NCBI GenBank assembly: GCA_028875175.1 | Contig: JAPPFO010000276.1 | Location: forward strand, 1-12,720 | DNA length: 12,720 nucleotides | Direction: 5' to 3' | From: Chloroflexota bacterium | GTDB taxonomy: Bacteria > Chloroflexota > UBA11872 | Shown here: piece after piece, positions 1 to 6,189 of the stretch | Position numbering within the stretch: position 1 is the stretch's first letter | Layout of the letters: each line of letters starts with the position of its first letter | Position numbers and translations under genes: made by a program | Notes under the pieces: model-generated | What the model saw: the letters and a program-made list of their open reading frames with translations, nothing else | What the model was told of the DNA's origin: nothing | Database searches by the model: none

Positions 1-44
1 ATCCTGGCGCGCCGCCATACCGGAACAGGCGGCCGCCGCCATGA
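1..44 (+). CDS. possible 3' tail of an upstream gene
   Basis: The frame starting at base 3 reads PGAPPYRNRRPPP and stops at TGA 42-44. It therefore overlaps the clpC start in an ATGA arrangement (41-44), which is typical of translationally coupled genes. Only 13 codons are visible, the tail is low-complexity and proline/arginine-rich, and a GC-rich frame could stay open this long by chance. The clpC frame itself is also open back to base 2. I cannot name the product. If the gene is real, it would lie in one operon with clpC. Confidence 0.25.
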   Translation, partial: PGAPPYRNRRPPP

Positions 45-2557
45 TGAATTTCGAGAAATTCACGGAGAAGGCGCAGGAGACGATCCAGACGGCGCAGTCG
101 ATCATGCTGGAGCACAGTCACAACCAGCTGGACGCGGATCACATCCTGATGGCGCTGCTGGATCAGAACGACTCGCTGGCGGTGCGCATCCTGCAGCGGC
201 TGCGGGTGTCGCCCGATCTGGCGCGGGGCGAGGCCAAGCGCGCCCTGGGGGCCAAGCCGCGGGTGACGTCGGAGCAGTCAGACGGCCCGATCGCGCAGGG
301 GCAGATGTTCGTGACGCCGCAGACGGTGGCGATCATCCAGGCGGCCGGCGAGGAAGCCGACCGGTTGGACGACGAGTACGTGGGCAACGAGCACCTGCTG
401 CTGGCGCTGACGAAGTCGCAGGACACGCAGGCGGGTCGAGTCCTGCGCCGGATCGGCGTGGACGCGGAGAGCGTGTACCGGGCGCTGCGCGAGATTCGGG
501 GCGCGCAGCGATCGTCCACGCCGAGCGCCGAGAGCCGCTACGAGGTGCTGGAAAAGTACAGCGTCAACCTGACGGACCTGGCCCGCGCGGGACGCCTGGA
601 CCCGGTGATCGGGCGCACGGCCGAGATCCGGCGGGTGATCCAGGTGCTGGCGCGCCGGACGAAGAACAACCCGGCGTTGATCGGCGAGCCGGGGGTGGGC
701 AAGACGGCAATCGTGGAGGGCCTGGCGCAGCGGATCGCCGGCGGCGACGTGCCGGAATTGTTGCGGGGACGCGAGGTGCTGGCGATCGACATGGGGGCGA
801 TGCTGGCCGGGGCGAAGTTCCGGGGCGAGTTCGAAGAGCGACTCAAGGCGGTGATCAACGAGGTGCGAGCCTCGGAAGGGCAGCTCATCCTGTTCTTCGA
901 CGAGCTGCACCAGGCCGTGGGCGCGGGTGGAGCCGACGGGGCCATCGACGCCGCCACCATGCTCAAGCCGGCGCTGGCGCGCGGCGAATTGCAGGCGATC
1001 GGCGCGACGACGCTGGACGAGTACCGGCAGCACGTGGAAAAGGACAAGGCGCTGGCGCGGCGCTTCCAGCCCGTGCAGATCGAGGCGCCGAGCATCGAGG
1101 ACACGGTGCAGGTGCTGGAAGGCGTGCGCGATCGCTACGAGGAACATCACGGGCTGACGATCAGCGACGCGGCGCTGCAGTCGGCCGTGGAGCTTTCGGA
1201 GCGGTACCTGACGGAGCGCTTCCTGCCGGACAAGGCGATTGATCTGGTCGACGAGGCGGCGGCCAAGGTGCGGGTGGACATCTTCGACGCGCCGCCGGAG
1301 CTGCGGCAGGCCATGAAGGTGATCGAGGACCTGAAGGCCGAGGAAGAGGCCGCCTGGCGCAAGCGCGACTATGAGCGCGCGGGCAACCTGAAGTCCGAGG
1401 TGCTGCAGAACGAGGCGCAACTGGAATCGGCCCGCAAGAAGTGGCTGGCCGAGCAGGATCTGACCGAGACGGTGGACGCGGACGACGTGGCGGAGGTGGT
1501 CTCGAGCATTACCGGCGTGCCGGTGGCGCGGATGTTCGAGGAAGAGGCCGAGCGCCTGCTGGGGATGGAGACCGCGCTGCACCGCCGCCTGATTAACCAG
1601 GACGAGGCGGTGTCGGCGGTGGCCGACGCGATCCGGCGCTCGCGCAGCGGGATCGGCGATCCGTCGCGGCCGATGGGGTCATTCATTTTCCTGGGGCCGA
1701 CAGGGGTGGGGAAGACGGAGCTGGCGCGGGCGCTGGCCGAGTTCATGTTCGACGACGAGGCGGCGCTGCTGCGGGTGGACATGTCGGAGTACGGCGAGCG
1801 GCACACGGTCAGCCGCCTGATCGGCGCGCCGCCGGGCTACGTGGGATATGACGACGCCGCGCAATTGACCGAACGGGTGCGCCGACGCCCCTACCAGGTG
1901 GTGCTGTTTGACGAGATCGAGAAGGCGCACCCCGAGGTGTTCAACGTGCTGCTGCAGGTGCTGGACGACGGCCGCCTGACCGACGGCCACGGCCGCCAGG
2001 TCAACTTTTCCAACACGATCATCATCATGACGTCGAACGTGGGGGCGCAGCACATCCGGCGCGAGAACCAGCTGGGCTTCGGCGTGCCAGCCGGCGACGA
2101 CGCGGACTCCGAAGCGCGCGACTACCGCGAGATGCGGGCGCGCCTGATGACCGACCTGCGACGGCGCTTCCGGCCGGAGTTTCTGAACCGGATCGACGAG
2201 ATCATCATCTTCCACTCGCTGACGCAGCCGCAGTTGCGGGAGATCGTGGACTTGATGGCCTCGCAACTGGCGGCGCGGCTTGAAGGGCAGCGGATCGCCG
2301 TGGAGCTGACGACGGCGGCCAAGGACCTGGTGCTGGCGATGGGCTGGGATCCGAACTACGGGGCGCGACCGCTGCGGCGGACGATGCAGCGCGAGATCGA
2401 GAACGTGATCGCGCGCATGCTGCTACGGAACGAATGCGGCGAGGGCAGCACGGTGCGGGTGGACGCGGCGGACGGTGAGTTCAGGTTTGCAGCGGTTGCC
2501 GGTCCCGAGGACGAGACCGTGGATCAGCCGGTGGCGGAGGGCGTGGCCGCGGGGTAG
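41..2557 (+). CDS. clpC: ATP-dependent Clp protease ATP-binding subunit ClpC
   Basis: Cytoplasmic Hsp100/AAA+ unfoldase that feeds substrates to ClpP. Order of domains in 838 residues: an N-terminal double Clp-N domain (about 1-150); a first AAA+ module with Walker A GEPGVGKT (215-222) and Walker B around D287-E288; a short middle region with a UVR-like helix (about 431-466); and a second AAA+ module with Walker A GPTGVGKT (552-559), Walker B D624-E625 and a C-terminal D2-small domain (NYGARPLRRTMQREIE). The short UVR-type middle region, rather than the long ClpB coiled coil, together with an LGF tripeptide (678-680) at the ClpP-docking loop position, makes this ClpC rather than ClpB. The start at 41 matches the usual MNFEKFTEKAQ beginning; ATG 44 is an equally possible start. 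No strong ribosome site is seen. CtsR, McsA, McsB and ClpP are not in view, so regulation cannot be judged. Confidence 0.95.
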   Translation: MMNFEKFTEKAQETIQTAQSIMLEHSHNQLDADHILMALLDQNDSLAVRILQRLRVSPDLARGEAKRALGAKPRVTSEQSDGPIAQGQMFVTPQTVAIIQAAGEEADRLDDEYVGNEHLLLALTKSQDTQAGRVLRRIGVDAESVYRALREIRGAQRSSTPSAESRYEVLEKYSVNLTDLARAGRLDPVIGRTAEIRRVIQVLARRTKNNPALIGEPGVGKTAIVEGLAQRIAGGDVPELLRGREVLAIDMGAMLAGAKFRGEFEERLKAVINEVRASEGQLILFFDELHQAVGAGGADGAIDAATMLKPALARGELQAIGATTLDEYRQHVEKDKALARRFQPVQIEAPSIEDTVQVLEGVRDRYEEHHGLTISDAALQSAVELSERYLTERFLPDKAIDLVDEAAAKVRVDIFDAPPELRQAMKVIEDLKAEEEAAWRKRDYERAGNLKSEVLQNEAQLESARKKWLAEQDLTETVDADDVAEVVSSITGVPVARMFEEEAERLLGMETALHRRLINQDEAVSAVADAIRRSRSGIGDPSRPMGSFIFLGPTGVGKTELARALAEFMFDDEAALLRVDMSEYGERHTVSRLIGAPPGYVGYDDAAQLTERVRRRPYQVVLFDEIEKAHPEVFNVLLQVLDDGRLTDGHGRQVNFSNTIIIMTSNVGAQHIRRENQLGFGVPAGDDADSEARDYREMRARLMTDLRRRFRPEFLNRIDEIIIFHSLTQPQLREIVDLMASQLAARLEGQRIAVELTTAAKDLVLAMGWDPNYGARPLRRTMQREIENVIARMLLRNECGEGSTVRVDAADGEFRFAAVAGPEDETVDQPVAEGVAAG

Positions 2558-2718
2558 ACGGCCGGTGGGCAGATACGGCTGTCGAGCCCCGCGAGGTTGC
2601 TGAGGCACGCCGTTGCGGACGTAATCCGGGCCCATAGTTTCGACCGGATGCCGGGTTGCCTTGCCAGCGTTCTCGCGGCGGGGCACGATTCGCCGAATTG
2701 ACGCTTCGAGGGCTTGCG
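2558..2718. other. intergenic gap after clpC
   Basis: About 160 bases separate the clpC stop from the preferred start of the creatininase gene. I see no strong stem-loop with a T-run and no clean pair of -35/-10 boxes. Another reading begins the next gene at 2656, which would cover part of this stretch. A promoter here is plausible, because the gap is the largest between same-strand genes in the window, but the sequence does not show one clearly. Confidence 0.4.
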
Positions 2719-3522
2719 ATGGCCTATACGGCGCTGGAACGTCTGAACCGCGATGAAGTGGGCGCGCGCGCGCCGAATGCCGTGGCGATTCTGCCGACGG
2801 CGGCGATCGAGCAGCACGGCCCGCACAACCCGATCGGCCTGGACACGATGTGTTGCATGGCCGTGGCGCGCGGGGCGGCCGAGGCGGCGGGCGAGTTGGA
2901 CGTGATCGTGAGCCCGCCGCTGCATTTCGGAAGCTCCGATCATCATCGGCCGTTTCCGGGGGTGCTGACCCTACGCAGCAGCACGTTCAGCCTGGTGCTC
3001 CTGGAACTGCTGGAGAGCCTGACGCTCTCGGGGTTCCGGCGCATCCTGATCCTGAACGGGCACGGCGGCAACATCCTGCTGATCCAGCAGGCGGCGCGGG
3101 ATTTCGTGCTGGAGCACCCGGACGTGCGGGTGGCCGCGGGCGCCTACTGGGACATCGCGCGGCCGCGACTGGAGGCGGTTGAGGCCAGCCGCCAGGTGCA
3201 CGTGCCGGGTCATGGGGGGGATTTCGAGACTTCGTTGATGCTGCACCTGGACCCGGAGCTGGTTCGCGACGACCTGCTGCCGATCGAGCACGCGGACCGG
3301 GACGATCCGCGCAGTTCGGGGTGGCCGAAGCTGGGAATGTCCACGATGGGCGCGTCCGTCAACGTGGCCGACGTGGTGTATATGTCGTTTCCGGGCGCTC
3401 GCATCACGGGGCTGAGCGACGACGCGCGGGCGTCGACGGCGGACCTGGGACGGCAGTATTACAAGATCGCGGTGGAGGAAACGGCCAGGCTGATCCACAC
3501 CATTGCGGCGGGGCTGGGGTGA
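2719..3522 (+). CDS. creatininase family protein (metal-dependent amidohydrolase)
   Basis: A 267-residue protein of the creatininase family, whose members are metal-dependent amidohydrolases (creatininase, the deformylase ArfB, the mycofactocin peptidase MftE). Family signatures are intact: EQHGPH with E31 and H33; IGLD with D42; NGHGGN at 113-118 with H115; and HGGDFETS at 165-172 with E170. These supply the expected metal ligands. I chose ATG 2719 rather than the longer 2656 start because homology begins right after MAYTALERL and a GAGGG ribosome site lies about 7 bases upstream (2708-2712). No signal peptide is seen, so it is probably cytoplasmic. It sits 41 bases before the NUDIX gene on the same strand. 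Nothing nearby (no mycofactocin, creatine or riboflavin genes) identifies the substrate, so only the family call is safe. Confidence 0.88.
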   Translation: MAYTALERLNRDEVGARAPNAVAILPTAAIEQHGPHNPIGLDTMCCMAVARGAAEAAGELDVIVSPPLHFGSSDHHRPFPGVLTLRSSTFSLVLLELLESLTLSGFRRILILNGHGGNILLIQQAARDFVLEHPDVRVAAGAYWDIARPRLEAVEASRQVHVPGHGGDFETSLMLHLDPELVRDDLLPIEHADRDDPRSSGWPKLGMSTMGASVNVADVVYMSFPGARITGLSDDARASTADLGRQYYKIAVEETARLIHTIAAGLG

Positions 3523-3563
3523 CGGCGCGGGCGCAGATCCAGCCCATCTGAGCGCGCGGCGCG

Positions 3564-4073
3564 ATGGCGAGGTCCGATCACCGGAACATCATCGGCGTGG
3601 GGGGCCTGGTGCGAATGGACGGCGGGATCCTGGTCGTGCGGCTGACGTACAGCGACATCAAGGGCCGGTACATGTTTCCGGGCGGGAAGGTGGATCCGGG
3701 CGAGTCGCTGGAAGCGGCGCTGGTTCGCGAGGTGGAGGAAGAAGCGCAGGTGACGGCGGAGCCGGAGACGCTGATCGCGGTTCGGCACCGAGTGGACCCG
3801 GAGGCGCTGAACACTTACCTGATCTTCAGCATGCGGTACGTGCGAGGTGAACCGCGTGCGAACGGCCGCGAGACGGACGACGCCCTGGTGGTCAGCGCGG
3901 AGCAGCTGCGGAGGCGGCCGGAGCGGTTCGCCTCGCTGGTGCCGGAGGTGGCGTTGCCGGTTCTCTCGGGGTCGACGAACGGGCTGACCCGCCAGGACTA
4001 CCTGCCGGCGCACGGCCGCTACTCGGCCGAGACGTTTCAGCTGTTCGCGGCGCCCGAAGCGGAGGTCGGCTAG
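3564..4073 (+). CDS. NUDIX hydrolase
   Basis: A 169-residue single-domain protein with a Nudix box at residues 41-63. It fits G-x5-E-x7-R-E-hydrophobic-x-E-E: G41, E47, R55, E56, E59 and E60, which are the Mg-binding and catalytic residues. The usual glycine near the end of the box is Q62. The family hydrolyses nucleoside diphosphates linked to another moiety (NDP-sugars, dinucleotides, oxidised or alarmone nucleotides); the substrate cannot be told from sequence. ATG 3564 is the first start after an in-frame TGA at 3549-3551. The ribosome site is weak. The stop TAG shares the palindrome CTAG with the stop of the convergent acetyltransferase gene. It is probably cotranscribed with the creatininase-family gene. 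Confidence 0.88.
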   Translation: MARSDHRNIIGVGGLVRMDGGILVVRLTYSDIKGRYMFPGGKVDPGESLEAALVREVEEEAQVTAEPETLIAVRHRVDPEALNTYLIFSMRYVRGEPRANGRETDDALVVSAEQLRRRPERFASLVPEVALPVLSGSTNGLTRQDYLPAHGRYSAETFQLFAAPEAEVG

Positions 4074-5272
4074 AAGCGATCCGCCCGCCAGTACATGAAG
4101 GGCGAGTTGGGGAAGAGGCGGCGCAGGTAGACGTCGACGTGGGACGGGATGTCGAGGGCGTCCAGGGCCTGGTAGCCGCCGGGCAGGCCGAGGTAGAGGT
4201 CCAGGAACTGCCCGCTGGTGAGCTCGACGACCGGCTCGTTGCCGAGCGGCTCACCAATGACCACGTTGACCATGGGGGTCTCGATCCTTGCGGCTTCGCC
4301 ATCGACGTTGAGTACGAAGGCGGGTCCAGGCAAGGGAGCCATGCGTCGCCGCCGGCGGATGAGTTCGGGGACGACGCTCTCGAGCGCGCCACGCAGGGAG
4401 TTCAGCCTGAGCATGCAGTGCCGCGAGGGCTTGAGGGTCGCGCCGGCGCGCTTGCGCAAGAGGTCGAAGAGCTCGGACGAGGGGTGCAGTTCGCCGGTGA
4501 GGCGACTGACGCCGCGCGCCGCGGCCCGATCCCGCCAGACGCTCAGGAACGGAATGGCGAGGTCTTCGTATTCGATGCCGCCGTCCAGAATGTCCAACCT
4601 GTCGTCGGACAGCTGGGTGATGGCGTAGGCGACGACGGTGCGAACCTGGACGAGGACGTCGAAATAGACCTCGCTGTCCGGTGCGATGCGCGGCAGCCAG
4701 TCCATCATCGCCTGCCAATAGGCTTCGGTACGGTCGAGGGGGCCGACCCGGTCGGAGGCGATGTCCGCGTAGATGCGCATGGCGGCGGGGAGATCGGCGG
4801 CCTGGACGGGACGAACGACGTAGCCGCCGGCCCACTCGATGTCGCCGCCGGGGAACTCGCCTTCGAAGCGCGCGGTTTGGACAGGGTGCCAGCCGCGGCT
4901 GGCGTAGACGTCGGGGGTCCCGGTGGAAAGCAGGGACAACGGCTGGTCGTCGGCCTGCATGCGCTGGACGGCGGCCTCGAGCAGCCGGCCGGCATGGCCC
5001 CGACCGCGATGGGCGGGGTCGACGGCGACATCGGCAATGCCGCCGAAGCGGACGCGCGCCTCGCCGTAGCGCATGGCGCGGTCGGCGATCCAGAGATGCC
5101 CGACGATGGCGCCGCCGTCTTCGACGACCAGGCTCTGGGAAACGTCCCAGGCGGGGTCGGCGCTCTGGTGCCGCTCGAAGTAGTCGCGGGGCGTGTCGTC
5201 GAAGGCGCGGTTCGTAACGTCCAACGCTTCGTCGCGTCGGTCTGAGGTCAGGGGGCGGACCGTAGGGTTCAT
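4070..5272 (-). CDS. Eis-like GNAT N-acetyltransferase
   Basis: A 400-residue cytoplasmic acetyltransferase that resembles the Eis family (tandem GNAT domains plus a C-terminal sterol-carrier-like domain; mycobacterial Eis is about 402 residues and acetylates aminoglycosides and protein lysines). The first GNAT domain (about 1-140) carries the acetyl-CoA loop VDPAHRGRGHAG (84-95, with R89, G90, G92). A second GNAT-like region spans about 150-290. The C-terminal part (about 290-400) reads LNSLRGAL...FVLNVDGE...LTSGQFLDLYLG, the Eis/SCP2 pattern. Y123 in VYASRGWHP aligns with the catalytic Tyr126 of Eis, and the protein ends in Phe, as Eis does with its catalytic terminal carboxylate. I chose ATG 5272 because GNAT homology begins at MNPTVRPLT; the frame is open 64 codons further upstream but reads as non-coding. 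No clear ribosome site is present. Substrate is unknown. Confidence 0.85.
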   Translation of the reverse strand: MNPTVRPLTSDRRDEALDVTNRAFDDTPRDYFERHQSADPAWDVSQSLVVEDGGAIVGHLWIADRAMRYGEARVRFGGIADVAVDPAHRGRGHAGRLLEAAVQRMQADDQPLSLLSTGTPDVYASRGWHPVQTARFEGEFPGGDIEWAGGYVVRPVQAADLPAAMRIYADIASDRVGPLDRTEAYWQAMMDWLPRIAPDSEVYFDVLVQVRTVVAYAITQLSDDRLDILDGGIEYEDLAIPFLSVWRDRAAARGVSRLTGELHPSSELFDLLRKRAGATLKPSRHCMLRLNSLRGALESVVPELIRRRRRMAPLPGPAFVLNVDGEAARIETPMVNVVIGEPLGNEPVVELTSGQFLDLYLGLPGGYQALDALDIPSHVDVYLRRLFPNSPFMYWRADRF

Positions 5273-5340
5273 AGGCAAAAGGTTGGCGTGGTGCGGGCAC
5301 GTAAAAGCGGCCCGACGCGCTGGCGTTCGGGCCGGTAGGG

Positions 5341-5346
5341 AATATA
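5341..5346 (-). promoter_or_regulatory. possible -10 box for the Eis-like gene
   Basis: The divergent gap 5273-5415 contains TATATT on the minus strand, an AT-rich island in otherwise GC-rich DNA, about 70 bases upstream of the acetyltransferase start. No good -35 box lies at the expected 16-18 base distance; the nearest is a 3-of-6 match. On the plus strand of the same gap I see only a weak TAGACT-like box for the gene at 5416. The call rests on base composition and position alone. Confidence 0.2.
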
Positions 5347-5415
5347 GCAAAGACGGGCCCACATCCACGGCTAGACTCGGGTGGTCGCCGGAGCAGTGAG
5401 ACGGCAGCGATCCGC

Positions 5416-6189
5416 ATGCAATCAACCCGCCGAGGCCGGCTGCGCCGCGTGATCGGCCGGCCACGGCTGCACGATGTGTTGACGCTGCGCGGTCTGTTGT
5501 TTGCGTTGCTCGGGGTGCTGGCGCTGTCAGTGGGAGCGCTGGTGCTGGCGCTGCTCACGACCCAGCCGGCCGGCACGCCGCAGCCGCGAGCGCAGGCCCG
5601 CGCACAGGAGCCGGGCTTCACGAATCAATCGAGTCTTGTGAGCGAAGACGAGGCGCCGGATGTTCGGGGCGGGGTTCGCGCTCCACTGGTGCGACTGCCG
5701 CCACGGCCGGCGCCGGCACGGCTGGAGACGTTGGAGGCGCTGCCGTTGAACATGGTCGGCGACCCGGACCTGCGGGCGTTTCTGCGCGAGGCCGACCGGG
5801 TCATCACGGCCCTCGATCCAGCCACGGGGTACCTGGGAATGCTGGCGACGCAGGCGCTGCGCGACGAGAGTTCGCGGTTGCGAGTTATGGCCGAGAGCGG
5901 GGGAACGGCGGCCGCGCTTGCCGACATCGGGCCGATCCGCGCGACATCGGAGCTGCCCGCCGACGCCCAGACGCTGGCGCTGCTCTTACGGTCGATCCTG
6001 ACGACCAGTGCGAGTGGTCAGACAGGTCTGTTCAACAGCTTCACGGGACAGCCGGCGGTCACCGAGCGCATCCAGCAGGCCCGGGAAGCCCGGGCGCTGG
6101 GACGCTTTCTCGAGGTGACCGACGCGCTGGAGTTTGGCGCCGAGTTACGCAACCACATCGTGGTATCGACGGCGATTGACCGTCCCTAG
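5416..6189 (+). CDS. hypothetical membrane-anchored protein
   Basis: I do not recognise this 257-residue protein. It has a basic N-terminus (about 1-25, rich in Arg), one hydrophobic segment at about 26-48 (LRGLLFALLGVLALSVGALV and on), a proline/alanine/arginine-rich linker (about 50-105) and a mostly helical C-terminal part (about 110-257). The layout predicts a type II single-pass protein with its C-terminal domain outside the cytoplasm. A lipobox is absent, and no clear signal-peptidase site follows the helix. ATG 5416 gives the full basic N-region; the ribosome site is weak. It faces away from the acetyltransferase gene and ends tail-to-tail, with a shared CTAG, against the exported propeller lipoprotein. 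The opposite strand has a long open frame here too, but the membrane-anchor architecture favours this reading. Confidence 0.65.
   Translation: MQSTRRGRLRRVIGRPRLHDVLTLRGLLFALLGVLALSVGALVLALLTTQPAGTPQPRAQARAQEPGFTNQSSLVSEDEAPDVRGGVRAPLVRLPPRPAPARLETLEALPLNMVGDPDLRAFLREADRVITALDPATGYLGMLATQALRDESSRLRVMAESGGTAAALADIGPIRATSELPADAQTLALLLRSILTTSASGQTGLFNSFTGQPAVTERIQQAREARALGRFLEVTDALEFGAELRNHIVVSTAIDRP

Noticed and set aside
278..1582. 434-codon open frame on the minus strand inside clpC
   Set aside because: It is fully antisense to a well-supported ClpC, and its product is rich in His, Arg, Leu and Gln without any domain; long antisense frames are expected in GC-rich DNA.
4139..5245. 368-codon plus-strand frame opposite the Eis-like gene
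   Set aside because: The translation is Gly/Val/Asp-rich with no recognisable domain, while the minus strand shows clear GNAT motifs.
4251..5621. 456-codon minus-strand frame overlapping the Eis-like gene in another frame
   Set aside because: Arg/Pro/His-rich translation typical of an out-of-frame reading of a GC-rich gene.
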